Positions 21,501 to 30,569 of a stretch of DNA of 64,000 nt are shown here, in pieces. The number at the start of each line of letters is the position of its first letter. The first letter of the stretch is position 1. Location of the stretch: NCBI GenBank assembly GCA_024742475.1, contig JANSYI010000001.1:494019-558018 (forward strand). The letters are read 5' to 3'. The stretch comes from a bacterium. Lineage in GTDB: Bacteria > Myxococcota_A > Polyangia > Nannocystales > Nannocystaceae. Made by a program: the position numbers and the translations under genes. Under the pieces are notes generated by a model. The model was not told the origin of the DNA. It saw nothing but the letters and a program-made list of their open reading frames with translations, and did no database searches.

Positions 21501-24500
21501 TCACTCCGGAGGGGGCTGTGGAATGTCGGGGCACGTGGCCATCTCGGCCATGCACGCGTCGTAGCGGAGGTCTTGCCCTGCCGAGCGGAAGAAGAGCCCA
21601 ATCTGGTGCTCCATGAACTGACCCACGTCGAAGGGGCTGCGCGTCATGCCAGGCGGCGCGAAGCCGTGGGCCCCATCGAACTCGTCGAGCATCGGCAGCA
21701 CCAGCGCGCTGAACCCCTCAGCATCGGTGTCTTCGGTGCCGGACGTTCGAACGACGACGCGCAACGCGGGGTCGAGGCGAGGTGCGACGAGCTCATCGAC
21801 GGAACGCTCGGTACTCATCGGCCCGTTGAAACTGCTCGAGAGGTTGTCGACGTCGACCAACACGGGGCCCCACTGCTCGCCGCGGGTGTACAGCCAAGGG
21901 ATGCCCGCCTGCACCCCCTCGTCGATGAGCACGCGGTTGACGGGCTTTCGGTAGCGCGCGTCCGGGTCGTAGATGTTGACGAATCCCGCCGCCTTGGCGA
22001 TCGCGATGCCGGTGTTCACGGGCACGCTGGCGTCTCCGACGGTCACCACGTCGAGCACGTTGGTGGGTCGCGGCGCGACGACCTCTCCGTTCTCGAGGAA
22101 CTCGAACGGATCCTGCGAGTAGTGGGGTGCGTACAGCGCCGGATCGGCCCCCTCCACGGCGATGCCTGCGATCCCGAGGAAGCGGCGGAGCAGCGGCGTG
22201 CCGCGCTGAAAGCCGTAGCCGTCTTCGAGCGCCACCATGTCGTCGCCTACCGAGTAGCTGGTGCCGCGGTAGCTGAACCGGTACTCGAACGTCTTGACGG
22301 AGGTTCGCACCCGCGGGTCCCCGACCACCGAGCACTCGCGCGCGTCGCCTTCGACTCGAACGGCGTACGGGCCTTCGAACACCTCGAGCTGCACGGGGTC
22401 GCCCGCGTCGGCAGGCACGCCCACCCGGAAGGTCCGCGCCAGGTCGCACGCATAGGTGCCTTCGGAGCCGAACTCGCAGGTGCGGCACCGGTCCTCCTCT
22501 TCGTCGTCGGTGGCGCACGTGCTGCGTTCGGGCCAACCTCTGTAGTTCTCGTAGCCCGCTGGAGGCTGGTCGGGCATGACCAGGGCACAACGTGACTCGC
22601 CAGAGGCGAGGTTGGTCGCCCGCACCACGTTGCCCGGCTCGATGTCCGCACGAACCGCCATGTCGCGCCGCTCGTCGACGTTGCCGTTGGGGAAGAGCTG
22701 ATAGATGCGCGTGCGCCCGTCACTCGTGGGCTCGCCGATGAACAGCGGACCGAACATGCGCAGGCCGACGGCCTCGACGACGCCGCCCTGCTCCGAACGC
22801 AGCGTCAGGTCAATGAGACCCGCGCCCCCGGAGATCGGCGCCGCGGCGATGACCTTGGGCTCGATGGCCGCGAGGATCGACGAGATGATTCCGCCCAGGC
22901 TCGTGCCGCTGGCAAAGAACACCGCATCGTCGCCGCCGAAGTCCACCACGCCGTCTCCGTCGAAGTCGCCGAGGCCCTCGGGCACACCATCGCCATCGAG
23001 GTCGTCGGGGCTGCCATCGCCGTCGACGTCCATGCCGCTCTCGCCGTCGAAGCTACGCAGAAGCCGAACCAGGCTGAGCCAGTCGACGAGCGTCTGCCGC
23101 AGGTTGTCCCGCGTCTTGAACATGTAGCCGGTGAAGAACTCTGCGCCGACATCCCCGACGCCATCGCCGTCGACGTCCTCGATGCGTCCGGCGAGCAGCG
23201 CGTCGATGGTCGGGCCTGCGCCGACGTTCTCGAACAGGGCCCGCGCCGTGTCGACCAGGCTCGGGTCGGGGATCTGCAGCCCGTGGCCGACGGCGTCGAT
23301 GCTGCAGCCGGCGATGCCGAACTTGGCGTGCAGCGCCAGGCCGAGCTGCTCGATCTTGTTCGAGGTATAGCCGTGGGCGTAGAGCACCACCGGCGCCGGC
23401 CGAGACGGGTCGAGCAGGAACTCCTTCTTCGGCACGGCGCACCAGAACTGCACGTCGCGGTATTCGACGCCTTCGCGCACGCGGAGATCGGTGAGGTCGA
23501 ACGGCCAGCTCTGCTCGTCGAGGTTCTTGCCGTCCCCGGGCGCGCCGAGCAGCCACGGCGACTTGAACGTGCCCGAGACGTGATACGCGTAGTAGTCGTG
23601 GCTGCGCACTAGGGCCTCGGTGTCGACGTCGCCACCCACCAAGCTCCCGAAGGCCGCGGTCACCAGCACCGAGAGGAACGGCCGGATGGTCTCCGAAGGC
23701 AAGATCCACGGGTTGTCGGCCGACCCATCGCGCATGGGCATCAGGCTCGTGAGCGCGGGTGGGTCGTCCTCGGCCAGCCACGCCATGGGGCCGCTGCCGT
23801 ACAGACCATTGCGCACGGTCACCAGGTCCGAGGTCGCGTCTTGCGTCGTGAACGACCAGGAGAACGCGATGTCGTCCACGCCGAGGTCTTGCGTCTGGAG
23901 GAACTCGAGCACCGGCTCGATGTCGTCCGTCTGCGCGGCATGGTTGACGAAGGGAAACGGGCTGCGAACCGGCGCCCCGTCTTCGCCCGTGAGGCGATCG
24001 GTGAGGACCACCGCGTAGGTCGTCCCCTCGCGCAGCGGCATCACCGGCTTGAAGATGAGCGTGTTGGTCTCGAACTCCCAGAACGTGACCAAGTCTCGGG
24101 CCGCATCGAGCGTGGCCGAGATGTTGTCCTCGCGCGGGTCGTAGTTGGGTCGGTCCAGCACCCCATCGAGGTCTAGATCTTCGCCCGGGTCGAGCAAGCC
24201 GTTCTCGTTGACGTCTTCGTAGTAGGTCTCGAAGGCGAGCGCGGTGGTGATCGTCTTCGGGTCGTGCTCCCAATACTGATTGGGCGTACGCAGCAGCTGG
24301 GGAAAGTTGCCCTCACCAAAGTCCAGCGGGACCGGCTGCAGGTACGTGGGTGAGTCCGGCGTGACGTCGACGAGGTAGACCGCGTCGTTGGAGAAGTCGT
24401 AGTCGCTGCCGTCGGCCGACGTCCGGTAGTCGCGGTGACGGTCGTAGATCACGTCGAGATCGATCGGCGTGTCGAACCGGACCGTGATCGGCTGAAACAC

Positions 24501-24788
24501 GCCAAACCCCGTGAGCTGGTCGAGCTTCTGCCGCGCCACCCGCTCGAGGTGCGTCGAGGCGACCAGGCTGGCGTTGATGCGCAGCCCGGTCGGCGAGCTC
24601 GGGTCGGGACGAGTCGCGATGTCGTTGGGAAAGGGCAGCTCGGGCAACGGACGACGCTCGAGGTCGAAGACGATCTGTGGACCGTCGCCAGCCGCGGTGC
24701 GCGCGAGGCCCTCGGGAGGTTCGGCGCAGCCAGCGAAGACCGTGAGCAGCAGAGCCGCCGAGACTGCGATCGTTCGCATGCCCGTCAT
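21501..24788 (-). CDS. Large exported alpha/beta-hydrolase lipoprotein with Ca-binding-like inserts
   Basis: A 1095-residue lipoprotein (lipobox FAGC). The first 330 residues are beta-rich with Asp/Asn-rich loops (DVNENGLLDPGEDLDLDGVL). A hydrolase core starts near residue 465 (APVVLYAHGYTSNKIEQLGL, then GIAGCSIDAVGHG). The nucleophile elbow FASGTSLGG lies near residue 625. Between the first core strands and the elbow sit acidic DxDxDG-type repeats (VDGDGVGDVG, VDGDGSPDDLDGDGVPEG, DFDGDGVVDFGGDD) resembling thrombospondin-type-3/EF-hand calcium loops. The C-terminal part continues the hydrolase and has a small Cys cluster (CATDDEEEDRCRTCEFG...YACDL). The substrate is unknown. It shares its plan with the smaller protein at 13525. 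Confidence 0.78.
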   Translation of the reverse strand: MTGMRTIAVSAALLLTVFAGCAEPPEGLARTAAGDGPQIVFDLERRPLPELPFPNDIATRPDPSSPTGLRINASLVASTHLERVARQKLDQLTGFGVFQPITVRFDTPIDLDVIYDRHRDYRTSADGSDYDFSNDAVYLVDVTPDSPTYLQPVPLDFGEGNFPQLLRTPNQYWEHDPKTITTALAFETYYEDVNENGLLDPGEDLDLDGVLDRPNYDPREDNISATLDAARDLVTFWEFETNTLIFKPVMPLREGTTYAVVLTDRLTGEDGAPVRSPFPFVNHAAQTDDIEPVLEFLQTQDLGVDDIAFSWSFTTQDATSDLVTVRNGLYGSGPMAWLAEDDPPALTSLMPMRDGSADNPWILPSETIRPFLSVLVTAAFGSLVGGDVDTEALVRSHDYYAYHVSGTFKSPWLLGAPGDGKNLDEQSWPFDLTDLRVREGVEYRDVQFWCAVPKKEFLLDPSRPAPVVLYAHGYTSNKIEQLGLALHAKFGIAGCSIDAVGHGLQIPDPSLVDTARALFENVGAGPTIDALLAGRIEDVDGDGVGDVGAEFFTGYMFKTRDNLRQTLVDWLSLVRLLRSFDGESGMDVDGDGSPDDLDGDGVPEGLGDFDGDGVVDFGGDDAVFFASGTSLGGIISSILAAIEPKVIAAAPISGGAGLIDLTLRSEQGGVVEAVGLRMFGPLFIGEPTSDGRTRIYQLFPNGNVDERRDMAVRADIEPGNVVRATNLASGESRCALVMPDQPPAGYENYRGWPERSTCATDDEEEDRCRTCEFGSEGTYACDLARTFRVGVPADAGDPVQLEVFEGPYAVRVEGDARECSVVGDPRVRTSVKTFEYRFSYRGTSYSVGDDMVALEDGYGFQRGTPLLRRFLGIAGIAVEGADPALYAPHYSQDPFEFLENGEVVAPRPTNVLDVVTVGDASVPVNTGIAIAKAAGFVNIYDPDARYRKPVNRVLIDEGVQAGIPWLYTRGEQWGPVLVDVDNLSSSFNGPMSTERSVDELVAPRLDPALRVVVRTSGTEDTDAEGFSALVLPMLDEFDGAHGFAPPGMTRSPFDVGQFMEHQIGLFFRSAGQDLRYDACMAEMATCPDIPQPPPE

Positions 24789-24825
24789 CTTGCCTCATTC
24801 GAGAACATGGTAGGAAGTGCGACGC

Positions 24826-27150
24826 ATGCGACGCCCAAGCGCCCTGGTCGCTCTCGCCCTGACCTGCCTCGCCCCCGCGACGACGCTCGCCGACGAGGGC
24901 CAGTGGATGCCCAAGCAGATCGGCGAACTCGACGCATCGAAGCTCGCGCAGATGGGCCTCGAGCTCGAGCCCTCCCAGATCTGGAACGAGAAGGACGGCG
25001 GCCTGATGAAGGCGATCGTGAACCTCTCGGGATGCTCGGCGGGGTTCGTCTCCAGCCGCGGCCTGGTCGCCACCAACCACCACTGCGCCTACGGGGCCAT
25101 TCAGGCCAACAGCACGGTCGAGCACGACTACCTCACGGACGGGTTCGTCGCGCAGACGCTCACCGACGAGCTGCCCGCCAAGGGACGCACGGTCAAGGTG
25201 CTGGAGTCGATCACCGACGTCTCCGCCGAGGTGCGCGCGGCCGCCGACGCCGCGACCGACCCTGTCGCCCGCGCCAAGGCGGTCGAGGACGCGATCAAGA
25301 CGCTCGTCGACGCGTGCGAGGTGGCCGACGAGGGGCACAGCTGCACCGTTCGCAGTTTCTACAGCGGCAGCGAGTTCCAGCTGTTCGACTACCTCGAGTA
25401 CCGCGACGTCCGCCTGGTGTTCGCCCCGCCCTCGATGGTCGGCAACTACGGCGGCGAGGTCGACAACTGGATGTGGCCGCGGCACTCGGGCGACTTCACC
25501 CTGCTTCGCGTCTACGCCGGGCCCGATGGCAAGCCCGCCGAGTACGCCGAGGCCAACGAGCCCCTCGAACCGCAGCGGTGGCTCGAGGTCTCGCCCGAGG
25601 GCGTCTCGGAGGGCGACTTCGTCTCCGTGATGGGCTACCCCGGTCACACCGACCGCTACTTGCCGCTGCCCGAGGTCGAGCGCCAGCTCGAGCAAGCCCT
25701 GCCCGCCAAGGTCGACCTCTACGGGCAGTGGATCGACCTCCTGCAGGAGAAGGGCGACGCCGATCCGGCGGTCAAGATCAAGGTCGCCGCCTCGCTGCGC
25801 CGCCTGGCCAACGTGCACAAGAACAGCCGCGGCATGATCGACGGGATTCGCCGGCTCGGTCTGTTCGACCGCCGCAAGCGCGAGGACGCCGAGCTGGCCG
25901 CGTGGGCAAAGACCGCCGACGCGAAGTACGGCAACGTGCTGCCCGATCTCGCCGCGTTGGCCAAGGAGCGTCGCGACGGCTTCGGCCGCGACTTCGCGAC
26001 GGCCAACGTCACGCGATCCGGCAACGCCGTCGCCATCGCAATCGACCTGGTTCGCCGCGCCAAGGAGCACACCAAGCCCGACCTCGAGCGCGTGGGCAAG
26101 TACCGCGACCGCGGGGAGTCCAAGCTCCGCTCGGCGATGGAGCGGCGCCTTCGCGACTACGACCCAGGCGTCGACGAGGGCCTGCTTCGCGTGTTCGTGC
26201 GCTGGATGGCGGCGCTCCCCGAAGACCAGCGCATCACCGACCTCGACGAGGCGGGGGTGGCCACGCTGTTGTCGTCGACCAAGGTCACCGACCCGGACTT
26301 CGTCGAGGAGGCGTTCGACGCCGCCGACTGGGACGCGCTCCAGGCCAGCACCGATCCGCTCATCGTGTGGGCGCGCGACATCGTCGAGGAGATCGAAGCC
26401 TACGAACTACGCAAGAAGGATCGGCGAGGCCGCGAGCTGGTGCTCGGCCCGCTCTACTTCGACATGGCCAAGGCCGTGCGCGAAGGCCCGGTCTACCCGG
26501 ATGCCAACGGCACCTTGCGCTTCAGCTACGCGACCGTGCGCGGCTACTCTCCGCAAGAGGGGCTCATCGCGACGCCGCACACCACCGTGTCGGGCCAAGT
26601 CGCCAAGCACACCGGCGTCGACCCGTTCGACCTGCCGGAGCCGGTCCGCGACGCCGCGCCCGAAGCGGGAGGCACGTACTGGGCCGACCCCGCGCTCGGT
26701 GACGTGCCCGTTTGCTTCCTCGCCTCGGGTGACACCACCGGCGGAAACTCGGGCAGCCCGGTCGTCGACGGCAAGGGCCGTTGGGTCGGCCTGAACTTCG
26801 ACCGCGTGTGGGAGAACATCGCGGGCGACTTCGGCTACGCGATCGACCGCTCGCGCAACGTCATCGTCGACATTCGCTACATCCTGTGGCTCATCGACGA
26901 CGTCTACGGCGCCAAGGGCCTCATCGACGAGCTGGGTCTCCGCGAGCAGGCCGACGCGGGGCCCCGCGACACGCCTGCGCAGGCTACCCCCGCGAAACCG
27001 GGCACCCCCGCCGCCACGGCCGTGGGCGAGGACGAAGCCGAGGGCGAGACCGGCCCCGACCCCGAGAAGCTCGGCTGCCGCGCGGGCGGGGAACCATCGG
27101 CGCTCGCGCTGCTGCTGCTCGGCTTGCTCGGCCTGCGGCGCCGAAGCTGA
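24826..27150 (+). CDS. S46-family dipeptidyl peptidase (DPP7/DPP11 type) with MYXO-CTERM tail
   Basis: A 774-residue secreted serine peptidase. After the signal peptide comes the S46 N-terminus (EGQWMPKQIGELD), catalytic-region His (ATNHHC, His85/86), the VDNWMWPRHSGDF segment with the family Asp, and the nucleophile GNSGSP (Ser642). Eighteen residues after the serine stands Arg660 (LNFDR), the position that in DPP11 makes the enzyme prefer Asp/Glu at P1 (DPP7 has Gly). The C-terminus has a Pro/Ala linker, a Cys, a hydrophobic stretch and RRRS, a MYXO-CTERM-like sorting tail. AGGAAG lies 8 nt before the ATG at 24826, which decides the start. It should trim dipeptides from extracellular peptides. 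Confidence 0.93.
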   Translation: MRRPSALVALALTCLAPATTLADEGQWMPKQIGELDASKLAQMGLELEPSQIWNEKDGGLMKAIVNLSGCSAGFVSSRGLVATNHHCAYGAIQANSTVEHDYLTDGFVAQTLTDELPAKGRTVKVLESITDVSAEVRAAADAATDPVARAKAVEDAIKTLVDACEVADEGHSCTVRSFYSGSEFQLFDYLEYRDVRLVFAPPSMVGNYGGEVDNWMWPRHSGDFTLLRVYAGPDGKPAEYAEANEPLEPQRWLEVSPEGVSEGDFVSVMGYPGHTDRYLPLPEVERQLEQALPAKVDLYGQWIDLLQEKGDADPAVKIKVAASLRRLANVHKNSRGMIDGIRRLGLFDRRKREDAELAAWAKTADAKYGNVLPDLAALAKERRDGFGRDFATANVTRSGNAVAIAIDLVRRAKEHTKPDLERVGKYRDRGESKLRSAMERRLRDYDPGVDEGLLRVFVRWMAALPEDQRITDLDEAGVATLLSSTKVTDPDFVEEAFDAADWDALQASTDPLIVWARDIVEEIEAYELRKKDRRGRELVLGPLYFDMAKAVREGPVYPDANGTLRFSYATVRGYSPQEGLIATPHTTVSGQVAKHTGVDPFDLPEPVRDAAPEAGGTYWADPALGDVPVCFLASGDTTGGNSGSPVVDGKGRWVGLNFDRVWENIAGDFGYAIDRSRNVIVDIRYILWLIDDVYGAKGLIDELGLREQADAGPRDTPAQATPAKPGTPAATAVGEDEAEGETGPDPEKLGCRAGGEPSALALLLLGLLGLRRRS

Positions 27151-27151
27151 C

Positions 27152-28582
27152 CTACGTCAGAATCGAGTCGACGACGTTCACCGGGCGCTCGGCGGGGCCC
27201 ATCTTGTAGTCGAGCCCGAAGGCCTCTTGCACGATGGTGTTGTAGACGTCGAGCCCCTCGGCGTTGACGTCGATGATCTCCCCCGAGCGCAGGCGCCCGG
27301 CGGCGGGCGTAAAGGCGTGGAAGATGCCGCTGAGCTCTCGCTCCACGTCGTTGTGGCGACCGTCCCCTGACTCTGTCGAGATCGAGACCAGCGCGTTGTG
27401 CAAGATGGTCTGGCCGTTGGCGTCGGCGTAGGTCGGGTCGTCGAGCTTGTGCATGAAGTAGACGAGCTCGCGCATCTTGAGGTGGATGTGCATGCGCATC
27501 TGCTCGTTCTGTCCACCCGGGTTGAACTCGTGCCAGTACTCGTGGCTACAGCCGGACGAGCCCCCCACCCCGCGGACCCCGAGATCGTCGAACTGGTGCA
27601 GCAGCTCGCCCTGGTACACGTAGTCGCCAGTCAGCCGAATGCGCTCACCGGCGGCAAGGTAGGTGAGCCCACCGAATCGCACCAGGTCGCACTGGACCGC
27701 GAGCGCGTACAGATCGGAGATCAACCGCCACTCGGAGGTGAGCTCTTCGACCGTGATGTCGATGCCGCTTCCGTCGGGATCGGCCGCGCCTTCGTGCGGA
27801 ATGACCGAGGGCATGGGCTCGGGCGGGATCTCGCAGTCGGGCCCCTCGCCGAAGACGCGCTGCTCGTGCTCGCGAATGTTGTCGAGGTGATCGGCGATGC
27901 GCGAGCGTGACGCCTGGCCGAGGTTGCTCGCGTCGCTCATCAGGTGCTGATACTGCGGCAGCACCGAGTCGAGGATGCTGCGCTTTTGGCGAAGCTCCTT
28001 CTCGGCGTCCGGGTCATCCATGTCCGGGAGGCCGCTCCCGAAGATCCGCGTGAACAGATCGGCCGGCCGCTCGATGGGCAGGTCTGCCGGGGAGCCGTCC
28101 TCGTTCCACGAGTGCAGGTAGCGGCCCGGCCGACTGCGGCGGAACCACGTGCCGGCCAGAAGCGTGGGAATGATGCCCTCGGGCTGGCCCTTGGGATACG
28201 CCTGGCGCCGGATCACCTGGTCGATGGTGGGACCGCCCGACTGCACCTCGCCCGCCGAGGGGATCGCGTTGAAGGAGCAGGTCGCCCCGTCGAAGTGCGC
28301 GTTGGCACCCCCCACGTCGCCGCGGACGTGGTCGACCTCGCGAACGATCAGCAGGTTGTCCATGACCTCGGCGAGCGGCTCGAGGGGTCCGCTGAAGCCT
28401 TCGGTCTGCAGCGGCGTGGGGCAGCCCAGACCGAAGAACAGGTTGAACGCGCGGATCGGAGGCTCGCTGCCTCCGCCCCACACCGAGCGGCTCTGCATGG
28501 CCCCGATGAACGGGAGCCCGATGGCGATGGTGCCCGCGCCCCGAAGGAGCGTGCGCCGAGACATGACGTTTCGATACCGCAT
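27152..28582 (-). CDS. DUF1552 protein with Tat-like signal
   Basis: A 476-residue protein with a twin-Arg-type N-terminus (MSRRTLLRGAGTIAIGLPFI), so probably exported folded. The body matches the DUF1552 pattern: FFGLGCPTPLQ, SFNAIPSAGE, GGLTYLAAGER, HEYWHEFN and ISTESGDGRHN. The family is widespread in planctomycetes and myxobacteria, almost always beside a DUF1592 gene; its reaction is not established. The start at 28582 is supported by GGAGGAG 8 nt upstream. That site lies in the end of the preceding DUF1592 gene, whose stop is 4 bp away, so the two are translationally linked. Stops of this gene and the S46 gene nearly touch. Confidence 0.9.
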   Translation of the reverse strand: MRYRNVMSRRTLLRGAGTIAIGLPFIGAMQSRSVWGGGSEPPIRAFNLFFGLGCPTPLQTEGFSGPLEPLAEVMDNLLIVREVDHVRGDVGGANAHFDGATCSFNAIPSAGEVQSGGPTIDQVIRRQAYPKGQPEGIIPTLLAGTWFRRSRPGRYLHSWNEDGSPADLPIERPADLFTRIFGSGLPDMDDPDAEKELRQKRSILDSVLPQYQHLMSDASNLGQASRSRIADHLDNIREHEQRVFGEGPDCEIPPEPMPSVIPHEGAADPDGSGIDITVEELTSEWRLISDLYALAVQCDLVRFGGLTYLAAGERIRLTGDYVYQGELLHQFDDLGVRGVGGSSGCSHEYWHEFNPGGQNEQMRMHIHLKMRELVYFMHKLDDPTYADANGQTILHNALVSISTESGDGRHNDVERELSGIFHAFTPAAGRLRSGEIIDVNAEGLDVYNTIVQEAFGLDYKMGPAERPVNVVDSILT

Positions 28583-28586
28583 CTGA

Positions 28587-30332
28587 TTACTCCTCCACCC
28601 GGACCGACCGGAAGCCGGGGCTCAATGCAATGGCAACCGCCAGGTCCCTCCAGGTACCGCTGCTCTCGGCGAAGCGCGTCTGCAGCTGCTCCATCGAGCA
28701 ATCGTCGTCGCCGGTGAGGGCGCGGCCGATCGCGTACTGCGTGGTCTTGCTGGCCAGACACTCGCGCGTCGCGTCGGCCCCGGCCAGGATTTCCATCATC
28801 TCGCCTGCGTTCTGGAAGGACACCTCTTCCCCGGTGCCCGGCAGTCGGACGTAGCCGTCTTCGCGCAGGGGGTTCCCGAACGAGTCCGTCTGTGCGTAGG
28901 AGCCGTCGGCTTGGTAGCGGCCCAACCCCCAGGCCATGGGCTCGAACTGCACGTGACAGCCCGCGCAGGTCGGGTTGGCGGCGCGGTCCTCGGAGATGTC
29001 GCGCTGCGAGCTGCCCGGCTCGATCGGCGGCGGCGTGGTGTCGACGCCCGGAGGCGGCGATGTCGGGTGCTGGCAAAGGACGTTCTCGAACATGAACAGG
29101 CCCCGCGCGACCATCGAGCTCTCGTCGCCACCGAGGGTGAGCATGCTGCCCTGCGTGAACAGGCCGCCGCGCTCGGGTCGGTCGCTGACGTCGTAGCGTT
29201 GCAGCCCCTCCCCCATGGGCGTCAGCCCGTAGTAGGTCGCCAGCTCGGGGGTGAGCCAGGCCTCCTGGGCGATGAACAGGTCCATCAGCGGTCGGGACTC
29301 GTCCCAGACGAGGGCCTCGAAGAAGCGGTGCGTCTCGTCGACCATCGCGTCGGCGATACCCGTCGTCCAGTCGGGGAAGCGCTCGGGATCTCGAGGCAGC
29401 CCGTCGAGCCGCGAGAGGTGCAGCCAGTCGTCGACGAACGCCTGCGATGCCGCACGTGCCTGAGGGGTGAGCAGCATGCGGTCGACCTGGGCCTCGATCT
29501 CCGCGTCGGTGCGCAGGGCGTCGGAGGCCGCGGCGTCGAACAGGACTTCGTCGGGCGGACCGGCCCAGATCAAGTAGCTCAGCCGGGTGGCCATCTCGTA
29601 GCCGTCGACCGAACGCGCGCCATCCCCGGTGCGCTCGTCTTCGAGGCGATACAGGAAGGGCGGGCTCTGCATCATCGCCTGGATGACCAGAGCCGCGCCG
29701 TCGACGAACGTCTCGCCCTCGTCTTGGGCGGCGCCGAACACCGCGATCAAGGCATCGCGCTCGTCCTCGGTGAGCGGCCGACGGAACGCGCGCAAGCCCA
29801 GCTGCTCGACGAACTCGCCTTCGCAGGCGGCGGTGAAGTCCTGGCAAGAGGTGTACTGCCCAACGAAGCCCGCCAGGTCGGGCATCCGGTCGGTGGTCAC
29901 GCCGGCGAGCGCATCGTAGGCCTCGATGTGGGACAGCGTCGTGATGAGGCCACTCGAGGTGTTCGTAAACCCATCGGCGCGCAGCTCTGGCGGGAGCAGG
30001 CTGACCGCTTCGTCGCGAATGTCGACGCCGAAGACGGCCTCGACCGTGTTGCCGTACTCGAAGACGGTGAGTCGGCGGGCCAAGTTCGGCCCGGGGTCGA
30101 AGACCATGCCGTCGCACTCGGCGACCGGGACGTCGGAGTCATCGGTGTCGCCGCTGTCGTCGCCATCGTCGGTGTCGGCGGGGTCACCCGACGACGGCGC
30201 GCCGCTGGCCGGACCGTCGGTGTCCGCCGCCGCCTCGTTGCCGGTGTAGCAGCCGCCCGTCACGAGCAGCGTCGCGCCGAGAAGCCACGCCGACCGGCCC
30301 CGAAACCTGGTTTGCAGACCCCTACGCATCAT
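28587..30332 (-). CDS. DUF1592/DUF1588 c-type-cytochrome-like lipoprotein
   Basis: A 581-residue lipoprotein (lipobox VTGGC) with an Asp/Gly-rich linker. The modules known as DUF1587, DUF1595, DUF1592, DUF1588 and DUF1585 follow, in that order. A single CxxCH haem-attachment motif (CAGCH) lies near residue 460, followed by [14 protein letters not shown]; a Met eight residues later is a candidate sixth ligand. In planctomycetes such proteins carry cytochrome c domains and accompany DUF1552 proteins. The molecular task is unknown; an electron-transfer role outside the cytoplasm is inferred from the haem motif. The ATG at 30332 begins the signal peptide; the frame is open 27 bp further. Confidence 0.88.
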   Translation of the reverse strand: MMRRGLQTRFRGRSAWLLGATLLVTGGCYTGNEAAADTDGPASGAPSSGDPADTDDGDDSGDTDDSDVPVAECDGMVFDPGPNLARRLTVFEYGNTVEAVFGVDIRDEAVSLLPPELRADGFTNTSSGLITTLSHIEAYDALAGVTTDRMPDLAGFVGQYTSCQDFTAACEGEFVEQLGLRAFRRPLTEDERDALIAVFGAAQDEGETFVDGAALVIQAMMQSPPFLYRLEDERTGDGARSVDGYEMATRLSYLIWAGPPDEVLFDAAASDALRTDAEIEAQVDRMLLTPQARAASQAFVDDWLHLSRLDGLPRDPERFPDWTTGIADAMVDETHRFFEALVWDESRPLMDLFIAQEAWLTPELATYYGLTPMGEGLQRYDVSDRPERGGLFTQGSMLTLGGDESSMVARGLFMFENVLCQHPTSPPPGVDTTPPPIEPGSSQRDISEDRAANPTCAGCHVQFEPMAWGLGRYQADGSYAQTDSFGNPLREDGYVRLPGTGEEVSFQNAGEMMEILAGADATRECLASKTTQYAIGRALTGDDDCSMEQLQTRFAESSGTWRDLAVAIALSPGFRSVRVEE

Positions 30333-30569
30333 CGAGACGAGTATCCCCCGCGTGCGCACCGCGTGCGCTCGTGGAGGGCAACAATCGACGGAGCAGATCG
30401 GTCTGTCTCGACGGACACCGCGCTTGCCGTAGGCGTCTCGCTGGGCGTTGTTGCAGGTGTGCTCTGGGAGACGGATGCATCAGTCCGCGCCCACCCGGCG
30501 CTCATTTTCGAGGACGACGGAGCCCGGCAGAAGGCACGAAGCGGTCGGGCTGTAGACTCGCCAGCAGCG

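Noticed and set aside
24435..26702. Very long alternative-frame ORF (755 codons) across the end of the large hydrolase and the S46 gene
   Set aside because: It is Arg/Pro/Gly-rich, has no domain pattern, and overlaps two genes with clear domains; typical shadow frame of high-GC DNA.
28911..30569. In-frame upstream extension of SelO through the DUF1592 gene
   Set aside because: The extension is antisense to a gene with a haem motif and DUF domains; SelO proteins start near 30570.
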